Shown: positions 1-12,819, counted from the first letter of the stretch. The stretch is DNA of 64,000 bases from Saccoglossus kowalevskii (GCF_000003605.2 NW_003144150.1:1-64000); one strand, 5' to 3'. The notes: generated by a model not told the origin, from the letters alone. Program-made: numbers and translations.

Positions 1-97
1 AATTGAGAGCGAGTTAGTGGTACGTACGTACGTAATAATTGGCCATCGTGTGTGCACCGATACAAGTTTAAAGGTGTCAGCAGATTCTAAAACATCC
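1..97. other. Non-repeat left flank of the array
   Basis: This is the only sequence in the window outside the 33-bp array. It is about balanced in composition, has no open frame of note and matches nothing I recognise. It contains a short ACGT run (20-34) and then anonymous sequence up to CATCCTGT, where similarity to the array unit begins. It is the only place here where a unique anchor could be designed. Confidence 0.85.
20..34. repeat. Short (ACGT)n microsatellite
   Basis: GTACGTACGTACGTA is a perfect self-complementary tetranucleotide run of just under four copies, followed by AATAATT. It is a minor simple repeat in the flank and is unrelated to the 33-bp unit. Confidence 0.9.
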
Positions 98-240
98 TGT
101 ATCTAGCAAGGGTGGTGTGAGGAAATTCTGAGTGTCTAGTGAGGGTGGTGGGGGTAACTCTGAGTGTCTAGTGAGGGTGGTGGGGGTAACTCTGAGTGTC
201 TAGTGAGGGTGGTGGGGGTAACTGAGTGTCTAGTGAGAGT
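98..240. repeat. Array edge with private G-rich variant units
   Basis: The first unit is diverged (GTATCTAGCAAGGGTGGTG, then AGGAAATTCTGAG). It is followed by three consecutive 32-bp copies carrying GGTGGTGGGGGTAAC, a variant I did not see again in this exact form. The third runs into an X unit near 220. From about 240 the units become standard. Divergent, locally expanded units at the boundary are typical of tandem arrays, where exchange homogenises the interior more than the edge. Confidence 0.85.
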
Positions 241-3200
241 GATGTGAGGTAACTCTGAGTGTCTAGTGAGGGTGATGTGAGGTAACTCTGAGTGTCTAGT
301 GAGGGTGATGTGAGGTAACTCTGAGTGTCTAGTGAGCGTGGTGTGAGGTAACTCTGAGTGTCTAGTGAGGGTGATGTGAGGTAACTCTGAATGTCTAGTG
401 AGGGTGATGTGAGGTAACTCTGAGTGTCTAGTGAGGGTGCTGTGAGGTAACTCTGAGTGTCTAGTGAGGGTGATGTGAGGTAACTCTGAGTGTCTAGTGA
501 GGGTGCTGTGAGGTAACTCTGAGTGTCTAGTGAGGGTGATGTGAGGTAACTCTGAGTGTCTAGTGAGGGTGATGTGAGGTAACTCTGAGTGTCTAGTGAG
601 GGTGGTGTGAGGTAACTCTGAGTGTCTAGTGAGGGTGATGTGAGGTAACTCTGAGTGTCTAGTGAGGGTGATGTGAGGTAACTCTGAGTGTCTAGTTAGG
701 GTGATGTGAGGTAACTCTGAGTGTCTAGTGAGGGTGATGTGAGGTAACTCTGAGTGTCTAGTTAGGGTGATGTGATGTAACTCTGAGTGTCAAGTGAGGG
801 TGATGTGAGGTAACTCTGAGTGTCTAGTGAGGGTGATGTGAGGTAACTCTGAGTGTCTAGTGAGGGTGATGTGAGGTAACTCTGAGTGTCTAGTGAGGGT
901 GGTGTGAGGTAACTCTGAGAGTCTAGTGAGGGTGATGTGAGGTAACTCTGAGTGTCTAGTTAGGGTGATGTGAGGTAACTCTGAGCGTCTAGTGAGGGTG
1001 ATGTGAGGTAAATCTGAGTGTCTAGTTAGGGTGATGTGAGGTAACTCTGAGTGTCTAGTGAGGGTGATGTGAGGTAACTCTGAGTGTCTAGTTAGGGTGA
1101 TGTGAGGTAACTCTGAGTGTCAAGTGAGGGTGATGTGAGGTAACTCTGAGTGTCTAGTGAGGGTGATGTAAGGTAACTCTGAGTATCTAGTGAGGGTGAT
1201 GTGAGGTAACTCTGAGTGTCTAGTGAGGGTGATGTGAGGTAACTCTGAGTGTCTAGTGAGGGTGATGTGAGGTAACTCTGAGTGTCTAGTGAGGGTGATG
1301 TGAGGTAACTCTGAGTATCTAGTGAGGGTGATGTGAGGTAACTCTGAGTGTCTAGTGTGGGTGGTGTGAGGTAACACTGAGTGTCTGGTGAGGGTGATGT
1401 GAGGTAACTCTGAGTGTCTAGTTAGGGTGATGTGAGGTAACTCTGAGTGTCTAGTGAGGGTGATGTGAGGTAACTCTGAGTGTCTAGTTAAGGTGATGTG
1501 AGGTAACTCTGAGTGTCTAGTGAGGGTGATGTGAGGTAACTCTGAGTGTTTAGTTAGGGTGATGTGAGGTAACTCTGAGTGTCTAGTGAGGGTGATGTGA
1601 GGTAACTCTGAGTGTCTAGTTTAGGGTGATGTGAGGTAACTCTGAGTGTCTAGTGAGGGTGATGTGAGGTAACTCTGAGTGTCTAGTGAGGGTGGTGTGA
1701 GGTAACTCTGAGTGTCTAGTGAGGGTGATGTGAGGTAACTCTGAGTGTCTAGCAAGGGTGGTGGTAGGTAACTCTGAGTGTCTAGTGAGGGTGATGTGAG
1801 GTAACTCTGAGTGTCTAGTGAGGGTGATGTGAGGTAACTCTGAGTGTCTAGTGAGGGTGATGTGAGGTAACTCTGAGTGTCTAGTGAGGGTGATGTGAGG
1901 TAACTCTGAGTGTCTAGTGAGGGTGATGTGAGGTAACTCTGAGTGTCTAGTGAGGGTGATGTGAGGTAACTCTGAGTGTCTAGTGAGGGTGATGTGAGGT
2001 AACTGAGTGTCTAGTGAGGGTGATGTGAGGTAACTCTGAGTGTCTAGTTAGGGTGATGTGAGGTAACTCTGAGTGTCTAGTGAGGGTGATGTGAGGTAAC
2101 ACTGAGTGTCTAGTGAGGGTGATGTGAGGTAACTCTGAGTGAATAGTGAGGGTGATGTGAGGTAACTCTGAGTGTCTAGTGAGGGTGTTGGGTGTAACTC
2201 TGAGTGTCTAGTGAGGGTGATGTGAGGTAACTCTGAGTGTCTAGCAAGGGTGGTGGTAGGTAACTCTGAGTGTCTAGTGAGGGTGATGTGAGGTAACTCT
2301 GAGTGTCTAGTGAGGGTGATGTGAGGTAACTCTGAGTGTCTAGTGAGGGTGATGTGAGGTAACTCTGAGTGTCTAGTTAGGGTGATGTGATGTAACTCTG
2401 AGTGTCTAGTGAGGGTGATGTGAGGTAACTCTGAGTATCTAGTGAGTGTGATGTGAGGTAACTCTGAGTGTCTAGTGAGGGTGATGTGAGGTAACTCTGA
2501 GTGTCTAGTGAGGGTGGTGTGAGGTAACTCTGAGAGTCTAGTGAGGGTGATGTGAGGTAACTCTGAGTGTCTAGTTAGGGTGATGTGAGGTAACTCTGAG
2601 TGTCTAGTGAGGGTGATGTGAGGTAACTCTGAGTGTCTAGTGAGGGTGATGTGAGGTAACTCTGAGTATCTAGTGAGGGTGATGTGAGGTAACTCTGAGT
2701 GTCTAGTGTGGGTGGTGTGAGGTAACTCTGAGTGTCTAGTTAGGGTGATGTGAGGTAACTGAGTGTCTAGTGAGGGTGATGTGAGGTAACTCTGAGTGTC
2801 TAGTTAGGGTGATGTGAGGTAACTCTGAGTGTCTAGTGAGTGTGATGTGAGGTAACTCTGAGTGTCTAGTGAGGGTGATGTGAGGTAACTCTGAGTGTCT
2901 AGTGAGGGTGGTGTGAGGTAACTCTGAGAGTCTAGTGAGGGTGATGTGAGGTAACTCTGAGTGTCTAGTTAGGGTGATGTGAGGTAACTCTGAGTGTCTA
3001 GTGAGGGTGATGTGAGGTAACTCTGAGTATCTAGTGAGGGTAATGTGAGGTAACTCTGAGTGTCTAGTGTGGGTGGTGTGAGGTAACTCTGAGTGTCTGG
3101 TGAGGGTGATGTGAGGTAACTCTGAGTGTCTAGTGAGGGTGATGTGAGGTAACTCTGAGTGTCTAGTGAGGGTGATGTGAGGTAACTCTGAGTGTCTAGT

Positions 3201-3820
3201 TAGGGTGATGTGAGGTAACTCTGAGTGTCTAGTGAGGGTGATGTGAGGTAACTCTGAGTGTCTAGTGAGGGTGGTGTGAGGTAACTCTGAGTGTCTAGTG
3301 AGGGTGATGTGAGGTAACTCTGAGTGTCTAGCAAGGGTGGTGGTAGGTAACTCTGAGTGTCTAGTGAGGGTGATGTGAGGTAACTCTGAGTGTCTAGTGA
3401 GGGTGGTGTGAGGTAACTCTGAGTGTCTAGTGAGGGTGATGTGAGGTAACTCTGAGTGTCTAGCAAGGGTGGTGGTAGGTAACTCTGAGTGTCTAGTGAG
3501 GGTGATGTGAGGTAACTCTGAGTGTCTAGTGAGGGTGATGTGAGGTAACTCTGAGTGTCTAGTTAGGGTGATGTGAGGTAACTCTGAGTGTCTAGTGAGG
3601 GTGATGTGAGGTAACTCTGAGTGTCTAGTTAGGGTGATGTGAGGTAACTCTGAGTGTCTAGTGAGGGTGATGTGAGGTAACTCTGAGTGTTTAGTTAGGG
3701 TGATGTGAGGTAACTCTGAGTGTTTAGTTAGGGTGATGTGAGGTAACTCTGAGTGTCTAGTGAGGGTGATGTGAGGTAACTCTGAGTGTCTAGTTAGGGT
3801 GATGTGAGGTAACTCTGAGT

Positions 3821-4330
3821 GTCAAGTGAGGGTGATGTGAGGTAACTCTGAGTGTCTAGTGAGGGTGGTGTGAGGTAACTCTGAGTGTCTAGTGAGGGTG
3901 ATGTGAGGTAACTCTGAGTGTCTAGCAAGGGTGGTGGTAGGTAACTCTGAGTGTCTAGTGAGGGTGATGTGAGGTAACTCTGAGTGTCTAGTGAGGGTGA
4001 TGTGAGGTAACTCTGAGTGTCTAGTGAGGGTGATGTGAGGTAACTCTGAGTGTCTAGTGAGGGTGATGTGAGGTAACTCTGAGTGTCTAGTGAGGGTGAT
4101 GTGAGGTAACTCTGAGTGTCTAGTGAGGGTGATGTGAGGTAACTCTGAGTGTCTAGTGAGGGTGATGTGAGGTAACTCTGAGTGTCTAGTGAGGGTGATG
4201 TGAGGTAACACTGAGTGTCTAGTGAGGGTGATGTGAGGTAACTCTGAGTGAATAGTGAGGGTGATGTAAGGTAACTCTGAGTGTCTAGTGAGGGTGTTGG
4301 GTGTAACTCTGAGTGTCTAGTGAGGGTGAT
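3821..4330. repeat. P-V-S-C block ending in E, N and J units
   Basis: A P unit at 3821 is followed by S, V, S, C and a run of standard units. Then come an E unit (AACAC at 4207), an N unit (about 4250) and a J unit of the GTTGGGTGTAAC form (about 4295). The same order from P to E recurs at 33280-33670, exactly 29,459 bp away at both marks. Related copies without exact spacing lie near 23.2 kb and 49.67 kb, and the N-to-J part also near 2.15 and 20.38 kb. Confidence 0.8.
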
Positions 4331-5797
4331 GTGAGGTAACTCTGAGTGTCTAGCAAGGGTGGTGGTAGGTAACTCTGAGTGTCTAGTGAGGGTGATGTGA
4401 GGTAACTCTGAGTGTCTAGTTAGGGTGATGTGAGGTAACTCTGAGTGTCTAGTGAGGGTGATGTGAGGTAACTCTGAGTGTCTAGTTAGGGTGATGTGAT
4501 GTAACTCTGAGTGTCTAGTGAGGGTGATGTGAGGTAACTCTGAGTATCTAGTGAGTGTGATGTGAGGTAACTCTGAGTGTCTAGTGAGGGTGATGTGAGG
4601 TAACTCTGAGTGTCTAGTGAGGGTGGTGTGAGGTAACTCTGAGAGTCTAGTGAGGGTGATGTGAGGTAACTCTGAGTGTCTAGTGAGGGTGATGTGAGGT
4701 AACTCTGAGTGTCTAGTGAGGGTGATGTGAGGTAACTCTGAGTATCTAGTGAGGGTGGTGTGAGGTAACTCTGAGTGTCTAGTGAGGGTGATGTGAGGTA
4801 ACTCTGAGTGTCTAGTGAGGGTGATGTGAGGTAACACTGAGTGTCTAGTTAGGGTGATGTGAGGTAACTCTGAGTGTCTAGTGTGGGTGGTGTGAGGTAA
4901 CTCTGAGTGTCTAGTTAGGGTGATGTGAGGTAACTGAGTGTCTAGTGAGGGTGATGTGAGGTAACTCTGAGTGTCTAGTTAGGGTGATGTGAGGTAACTC
5001 TGAGTGTCTAGTGAGGGTGATGTGAGGTAACTCTGAGTATCTAGTGAGGGTGATGTGAGGTAACTCTGAGTGTCTAGCAAGGGTGGTGGTAGGTAACTCT
5101 GAGTGTCTAGTGAGGGTGATGTGAGGTAACTCTGAGTGTCTAGTTAGGGTGATGTGAGGTAACTCTGAGTGTCTAGTGAGGGTGATGTGAGGTAACTCTG
5201 AGTATCTAGTGAGGGTGATGTGAGGTAACTCTGAGTGTCTAGTGAGGGTGATGTGAGGTAACTCTGAGTGTCTAGTGAGGGTGATGTGAGGTAACTCTGA
5301 GTGTCTAGTGAGGGTGATGTGAGGTAACTCTGAGTGTCTAGTTAGGGTGATGTGAGGTAACTCTGAGTGTCTAGTGAGGGTGATGTGAGGTAACTCTGAG
5401 TGTCTAGTTAGGGTGATGTGAAGTAACTCTGAGTGTCTAGTGAGGGTGATGTGAGGTAACTCTGAGTGTCTAGTTAGGGTGATGTGAGGTAACTCTGAGT
5501 GTCAAGTGAGGGTGATGTGAGGTAACTCTGAGTGTCTAGTGAGGGTGATGTAAGGTAACTCTGAGTATCTAGTGAGGGTGATGTGAGGTAACTCTGAGTG
5601 TCTAGTGAGGGTGATGTGAGGTAACTCTGAGTGTCTAGTGAGGGTGATGTGAGGTAACTCTGAGTGTCTAGTTAGGGTGATGTGAGGTAACTCTGAGTGT
5701 CTAGTGAGGGTGATGTGAGGTAACTCTGAGTATCTAGTGAGGGTGATGTGAGGTAACTCTTAGTGTCTAGTTAGGGTGGTGTGAGGTAACTCTGAGT

Positions 5798-6094
5798 GTC
5801 TGGTGAGGGTGATGTGAGGTAACTCTGAGTGTCTAGTTAGGGTGATGTGAGGTAACTCTGAGTGTCTAGTGAGGGTGATGTGAGGTAACTCTGAGTGTCT
5901 AGTTAGGGTGATGTGAGGTAACTCTGAGTGTCTAGTGAGGGTGATGTGGGGTAACTCTGAGTGTCTAGTTAGGGTGATGTGAGGTAACTCTGAGTGTCTA
6001 GTGAGGGTGATGTGAGGTAACTCTGAGTGTCTAGTTAGGGTGATGTGAGGTAACTCTGAGTGTCTAGTGAGGGTGATGTGGGGTAACTCTGAGT
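5798..6094. repeat. 297-bp nine-unit module, copy at 5.8 kb
   Basis: The unit order is K-T-S-T-H-T-S-T-H followed by A at 6095, so the module spans exactly nine units. It is preceded by a unit with CTCTTAGTG and TAGTTAGGGTGGTG. This is the first of at least ten copies in the window. Confidence 0.85.
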
Positions 6095-6127
6095 ATCTAG
6101 TGAGGGTGATGTGAGGTAACTCTGAGT

Positions 6128-6622
6128 GTCTAGTGAGGGTGATGTGAGGTAACTCTGAGTGTCTAGTGAGGGTGATGTGAGGTAACTCTGAGTGTCTAGT
6201 GAGGGTGATGTGAGGTAACTCTGAGTGTCTAGTGAGGGTGATGTGAGGTAACTCTGAGTGTCTAGTGAGGGTGATGTGAGGTAACTCTGAGTGTCTAGTG
6301 AGGGTGATGTGAGGTAACTCTGAGTGTCTAGTGAGGGTGATGTGAGGTAACTCTGAGTGTCTAGTGAGGGTGATGTGAGGTAACTCTGAGTGTCTAGTGA
6401 GGGTGATGTGAGGTAACTCTGAGTGTCTAGTGAGGGTGATGTGAGGTAACTCTGAGTGTCTAGTGAGGGTGATGTGAGGTAACTCTGAGTGTCTAGTGAG
6501 GGTGATGTGAGGTAACTCTGAGTGTCTAGTGAGGGTGATGTGAGGTAACTCTGAGTGTCTAGTGAGGGTGATGTGAGGTAACTCTGAGTGTCTAGTGAGG
6601 GTGATGTGAGGTAACTCTGAGT
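6128..6622. repeat. Pure run of 15 standard units
   Basis: Between an A unit (6095) and a T unit (6623), every unit is the standard form with no difference I could see. Such runs suggest recent local expansion by slippage or unequal exchange. Confidence 0.85.
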
Positions 6623-9600
6623 GTCTAGTTAGGGTGATGTGAGGTAACTCTGAGTGTCTAGTGAGGGTGATGTGAGGTAACTCTGAGTGTCTAGTTAGGG
6701 TGATGTGAGGTAACTCTGAGTGTCTAGTGAGGGTGATGTGAGGTAACTCTGAGTGTCTAGTGAGGGTGATGTGAGGTAACTCTGAGTGTCTAGTGAGGGT
6801 GATGTGAGGTAACTCTGAGTGTCTAGTGAGGGTGATGTGAGGTAACTCTGAGTGTCTAGTTAGGGTGATGTGAGGTAACTCTGAGTGTCTAGTGAGGGTG
6901 ATGTGAGGTAACTGAGTGTCTAGTTAGGGTGATGTGAGGTAACTCTGAGTGTCAAGTGAGGGTGATGTGAGGTAACTCTGATTGTCTAGTGAGGGTGATG
7001 TGAGATAACTCTGAGTATCTAGTGAGGGTGATGTGAGGTAACTCTGAGTGTCTAGTGAGGGTGATGTGAGGTAACTCTGATTGTCTAGTGAGGGTGATGT
7101 GAGGTAACTCTGAGTGTCTAGTGAGGGTGATGTGAGGTAACACTGAGTGTCTAGTGAGGGTGATGTGAGGTAACTCTGAGTGTCTATTGAGGGTGATGTG
7201 AGGTAACACTGAGTGTCTAGTGAGGGTGATGTGAGGTAACTCTGAGTGAATAGTGAGGGTGATGTGAGGTAACTCTGAGTGTCTAGTGAGGGTGTTGGGG
7301 GTAACTCTGAGTGTCTAGTGAGGGTGATGTGAGGTAACTCTGAGTGTCTAGTTAGGGTGATGTGAGGTAACTCTGAGTGTCTAGTGAGGGTGATGTGAGG
7401 TAACTCTGAGTATCTAGTGAGGGTGATGTGAGGTAACTCTGAGTGTCTAGTGTGGGTGGTGTGAGGTAACTCTGAGTGTCTGGTGAGGGTGATGTGAGGT
7501 AACTCTGAGTGTCTAGTGAGGGTGATGTGAGGTAACTCTGAGTGTCTAGTGAGGGTGATGTGAGGTAACTCTGAGTGTCTAGTGAGGGTGTTGGGGGTAA
7601 CTCTGAGTGTCTAGTTAGGGTGATGTGAGGTAACTCTGAGTGTCTAGTGAGGGTGATGTGAGGTAACTCTGAGTGTCTAGTTAGGGTGATGTGATGTAAC
7701 TCTGAGTATCTAGTGAGGGTGATGTGAGGTAACTCTGAGTGTCTAGTGTGGGTGGTGTGAGGTAACTCTGAGTGTCTGGTGAGGGTGATGTGAGGTAACT
7801 CTGAGTGTCTAGTGAGGGTGATGTGAGGTAACTCTGAGTGTCTAGTGAGGGTGATGTGAGGTAACTCTGAGTGTCTAGTGAGGGTGATGTGAGGTAACTC
7901 TGAGTGTCTAGTTAGGGTGATGTGAGGTAACTCTGAGTGTCTAGTGAGGGTGATGTGAGGTAACTCTGAGTGTCTAGTTAGGGTGATGTGATGTAACTCT
8001 GAGTGTCTAGTGAGGGTGATGTGAGGTAACTCTGAGTGTCTAGTGAGGGTGATGTGAGGTAACTCTGAGTGTCTAGTGAGGGTGATGTGAGGTAACTCTG
8101 AGTGTCTAGTGAGGGTGGTGTGAGGTAACTCTGAGAGTCTAGTGAGGGTGATGTGAGGTAACTCTGAGTGTCTAGTTAGGGTGATGTGAGGTAACTCTGA
8201 GCGTCTAGTGAGGGTGATGTGAGGTAACTCTGAGTATCTAGTGAGGGTGATGTGAGGTAACTCTGAGTGTCTAGTGTGGGTGGTGTGAGGTAACTCTGAG
8301 TGTCTGGTGAGGGTGATGTGAGGTAACTCTGAGTGTCTAGTGTGGGTGATGTGAGGTAACTCTGAGTGTCTAGTGAGGGTGATGTGAGGTAACTGAGTGT
8401 CTAGTTAGGGTGATGTGAGGTAACTCTGAGTGTCTAGTGAGGGTGATGTGAGGTAACTCTGAGTGTCTAGTGAGGGTGATGTGAGGTAACTCTGATTGTC
8501 TAGTGAGGGTGATGTGAGGTAACTCTGAGTGTCTAGTGAGGGTGATGTGAGGTAACTCTGAGTATCTAGTGAGGGTGATGTGAGGTAACTCTGAGTGTCT
8601 ACTGAGGGTGATGTGAGGTAACACTGAGTGTCTAGTGAGGGTGATGTGAGGTAACTCTGAGTGAATAGTGAGGGTGATGTGAGGTAACTCTGAGTGTCTA
8701 GTGAGGGTGTTGGGGGTAACTCTGAGTGTCTAGTGAGGGTGATGTGAGGTAACTCTGAGTGTCTAGTTAGGGTGATGTGAGGTAACTCTGAGTGTCTAGT
8801 GAGGGTGGTGGTAGGTAACTCTGAGTGTCTAGTGAGGGTGTTGGGGGTAACTCTGAGTGTCTAGTGAGGGTGATGTGAGGTAACTCTGAGTGTCTAGTTA
8901 GGGTGATGTGAGGTAACTCTGAGTGTCTAGTGAGGGTGATGTGAGGTAACTCTGAGTGTCTAGTGAGGGTGATGTGAGGTAACTCTGAGTATCTAGTGAG
9001 GGTGATGTGAGGTAACTCTGAGTGTCTAGTGTGGGTGGTGTGAGGTAACTCTGAGTGTCTAGTTAGGGTGATGTGAGGTAAATCTGAGTGTCTAGTGAGG
9101 GTGATGTGAGGTAACTCTGAGTGTCTAGTGAGGGTGATGTGAGGTAACTCTGAATGTCTAGTGAGGGTGATGTGAGGTAACTCTGAGTGTCTAGTGAGGG
9201 TGATGTGAGGTAACTCTGAGTGTCTAGTTAGGGTGATGTGAGGTAACTCTGAGTGTCTAGTGAGGGTGATGTGAGGTAACTCTGAGTGTTTACTTAGGGT
9301 GATGTGAGGTAACTCTGAGTGTCTAGTGAGGGTGATGTGAGGTAACTCTGAGTGTCTAGTTAGGGTGATGTGAGGTAACTCTGAGTGTCAAGTGAGGGTG
9401 ATGTGAGGTAACTCTGAGTGTCTAGTGAGGGTGATGTGAGGTAACTCTGAGTGTCTAGTTAGGGTGATGTGAGGTAACTCTGAGTGTCTAGTGAGGGTGA
9501 TGTGAGGTAACTCTGAGTGTCTAGTTAGGGTGATGTGAGGTAACTCTGAGTGTCTAGTGTGGGTGATGTGAGGTAACTCTGAGTGTCTAGTGAGGGTGAT

Positions 9601-9715
9601 GTGAGGTAACTCTGAGTATCTAGTGAGGGTGATGTGAGGTAACTCTGAGTGTCTAGTGAGGGTGATGTGAGGTAACTCTGAGTGTCTAGTGAGGGTGATG
9701 TGAGGTAACTCTGAG

Positions 9716-9955
9716 TGTCTTATTGAGGTGGATGTAAGGTACTTCTGATTATCTATTGAGGGTGATGTGAGGTACTTCTGATTGTCTATTGAGGGGGGGG
9801 TGAGGTAACTCTGATTGTCTGTGGGGGGTGAGGTGAGGTAATTCTGATTATCTATTGAGGGTGAGGTGAGGTAATTCTGATTGTCTATTGTGGTTGTGGT
9901 GAGGTAATTCTGATTGTCTATTGGGGGGGGGGGGAGGTAATTCTGATTATCTATT
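9716..9955. repeat. Diverged poly-G-rich unit subfamily
   Basis: About seven consecutive units keep the 33-bp rhythm but differ at many positions. GGTAATTCTGATT or GGTACTTCTGATT replaces GGTAACTCTGAG, CTATTGAGG replaces CTAGTGAGG, and GAGGTGAGG appears. Three G runs occur: 8 G at 9793-9800, 6 G at 9823-9828 and 12 G at 9923-9934. Standard units resume on both sides. This may be an old unhomogenised subfamily, or in part a poor consensus at homopolymers. The shared ATTCTGATT and CTATT changes across several units favour a real subfamily. Confidence 0.85.
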
Positions 9956-11961
9956 GAGGGTGATGTGAGGTAACTCTGAGTGTCTAGTGAGGGTGATGTG
10001 AGGTAACTCTGAGTGTCTAGTGAGGGTGATGTGAGGTAACTCTGAGTGTCTAGTGAGGGTGATGTGAGGTAACTCTGAGTGTCTAGTGAGGGTGATGTGA
10101 GGTAACTCTGAGTATCTAGTGAGGGTGATGTGAGGTAACTCTGAGTGTCTAGTGTGGGTGATGTGAGGTAACTCTGAGTGTCTAGTGAGGGTGATGTGAG
10201 GTAACTCTGAGTGTCTAGTTAGGGTGATGTGAGGTAACTCTGAGTGTCTTGTGAGGGTGATGTGAGGTAACTCTGAGTGTCTAGTTAGGGTGATGTGAGG
10301 TAACTCTGAGTGTCTAGTGAGGGTGATGTAAGGTAACTCTGAGTATCTAGTGAGGGTGATGTGAGGTAACTCTGAGTGTCTAGTGAGGGTGATGTGAGGT
10401 AACTCTGAGTGTCTAGTGAGGGTGGTGTGAGGTAACTCTGAGTGTCTAGTGAGGGTGATATGAGGTAACTCTGAGTGTCTAGTTAGGGTGATGTGAGGTA
10501 ACTCTGAGTGTCTAGTGAGGGTGATGTGAGGTAACTCTGAGTGTCTAGTGAGGGTGATGTGGGGTAACTCTGAGTATCTAGTGAGGGTGATGTGAGGTAA
10601 CTCTGAGTGTCTAGTTAGGGTGATGTGAGGTAACTCTGAGTGTCTAGTGAGGGTGATGTGAGGTAACTCTGAGTGTCTAGTTAGGGTGATGTGAGGTAAC
10701 TCTGAGTGTCTAGTGAGGGTGATGTGAGGTAACTCTGAGTGTCTAGTGAGGGTGATGTGAGGTAACTCTGAGTGTCTAGTTAGGGTGATGTGAGGTAACT
10801 CTGAGTGTCTAGTGAGGGTGATGTGAGGTAACTCTGAGTATCTAGTGAGGGTGATGTGAGGTAACTCTGAGTGTCTAGTGTGGGTGATGTGAGGTAACTC
10901 TGAGTGTCTAGTGAGGGTGATGTGAGGTAACTCTGAGTATCTAGTGAGGGTGATGTGAGGTAACTCTGAGTGTCTAGTGAGGGTGATGTGAGGTAACTCT
11001 GAGTGTCTAGTTAGGGTGATGTGAGGTAACTCTGAGTGTCTAGTGAGGGTGATGTGAGGTAACTCTGAGTGTCTAGTTAGGGTGATGTGAGGTAACTCTG
11101 AGTGTCTAGTGAGGGTGATGTGAGGTAAATCTGAGTGTCTAGTTAGGGTGATGTGAGGTAACTCTGAGTGTCTAGTGAGGGTGGTGTGAGGTAACTCTGA
11201 GTGTCTAGCAAGGGTGGTGGTAGGTAACTCTGAGTGTCTAGTGAGGGTGATGTGAGGTAACTCTGAGTGTCTAGTGAGGGTGATGTGAGGTAACTCTGAG
11301 TGTCTAGTGAGGGTGATGTGAGGTAACTCTGAGTGTCTAGTTAGGGTGATGTGATGTAACTCTGAGTGTCTAGTGAGGGTGATGTGAGGTAACTCTGAGT
11401 ATCTAGTGAGTGTGATGTGAGGTAACTCTGAGTGTCTAGTGAGGGTGATGTGAGGTAACTCTGAGTGTCTAGTGAGGGTGGTGTGAGGTAACTCTGAGAG
11501 TCTAGTGAGGGTGATGTGAGGTAACTCTGAGTGTCTAGTTAGGGTGATGTGAGGTAACTCTGAGTGTCTAGTGAGGGTGATGTGAGGTAACTCTGAGTAT
11601 CTAGTGAGGGTGATGTGAGGTAACTCTGAGTGTCTAGTGTGGGTGGTGTGAGGTAACTCTGAGTGTCTGGTGAGGGTGATGTGAGGTAACTCTGAGTGTG
11701 TAGTTAGGGTGATGTGAGGTAACTCTGAGTATCTTGTGAAGGTGATGTGAGGTAACTCTGAGTGTCTAGTGAGGGTGATGTGAGGTAACTCTGAGTGTCT
11801 AGTTAGGGTGATGTGAGGTAACTCTGAGTGTCTAGTGAGGGTGATGTGAGGTAACTCTGAGTGTCTAGTGAGGGTGATGTGAGGTAACTCTGAGTGTCTA
11901 GTTAGGGTGATGTGAGGTAACTCTGAGTGTCTAGTTAGGGTGATGTGAGGTAACTCTGAGT

Positions 11962-12291
11962 GTCTAGTGAGGGTGATGTGAGGTAACTCTGAGTGTCTAG
12001 TGAGGGTGATGTGAGGTAACTCTGAGTGTCTAGTGAGGGTGATGTGAGGTAACTCTGAGTGTCTAGTGAGGGTGATGTGAGGTAACTCTGAGTGTCTAGT
12101 GAGGGTGATGTGAGGTAACTCTGAGTGTCTAGTGAGGGTGATGTGAGGTAACTCTGAGTGTCTAGTGAGGGTGATGTGAGGTAACTCTGAGTGTCTAGTG
12201 AGGGTGATGTGAGGTAACTCTGAGTGTCTAGTGAGGGTGATGTGAGGTAACTCTGAGTGTCTAGTGAGGGTGATGTGAGGTAACTCTGAGT
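11962..12291. repeat. Pure run of 10 standard units
   Basis: Ten standard units lie between flanking T units, with no difference seen. Another local homogenised stretch. Confidence 0.8.
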
Positions 12292-12819
12292 GTCTAGTTA
12301 GGGTGATGTGAGGTAACTCTGAGTGTCTAGTGAGGGTGATGTGAGGTAACTCTGAGTGTCTAGTTAGGGTGATGTGAGGTAACTCTGAGTGTCTAGTGAG
12401 GGTGATGTGAGGTAACTCTGAGTATCTAGTGAGGGTGATGTGAGGTAACTCTGAGTGTCTAGTTAGGCTGATGTGAGGTAACTCTGAGTGTCTACTGAGG
12501 GTGATGTGAGGTAACTCTGAGTGTCTAGTTAGGGTGATGTGAGGTAACTCTGAGTGTCTAGTTAGGGTGATGTGAGGTAACCCTGAGTGTCTAGTTAGGG
12601 TGATGTGAGGTAACTCTGAGTGTCAAGTGAGGGTGATGTGAGGTAACTCTGAGTGTCTAGTGAGGGTGATGTGAGGTAACTCTGAGTGTCTAGTGAGGGT
12701 GATGTGAGGTAACTCTGAGTGTCTAGTGAGGGTGATGTGAGGTAACTCTGAGTATCTAGTGAGGGTGATGTGAGGTAACTCTGAGTGTCTAGTGTGGGTG
12801 GTGTGAGGTAACTCTGAGT

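Larger units (their letters stand above)
240..9715. repeat. Array section 1: mixed variants
   Basis: Standard units are interspersed with T, A, V, C, W-K, N and J units, with no gene-like interruption. X units lie at about 2001, 2757, 4932, 6910 and 8391. The section includes a pure run of 15 standard units (6128-6622) and one early copy of the 297-bp module (5798-6094). A one-base insertion (TAGTTTAGGG) lies near 1620. Confidence 0.9.

Noticed and set aside
20-34. ACGT run as a regulatory palindrome
   Set aside because: It is a short simple repeat with no gene in reach; its palindromic nature is a property of the tetranucleotide.
9790-9940. Firm G-quadruplex regulatory element
   Set aside because: The G runs of 8, 6 and 12 are real in the given sequence but may be homopolymer errors, and nothing nearby could be regulated. 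It is kept only as a property of the diverged block.
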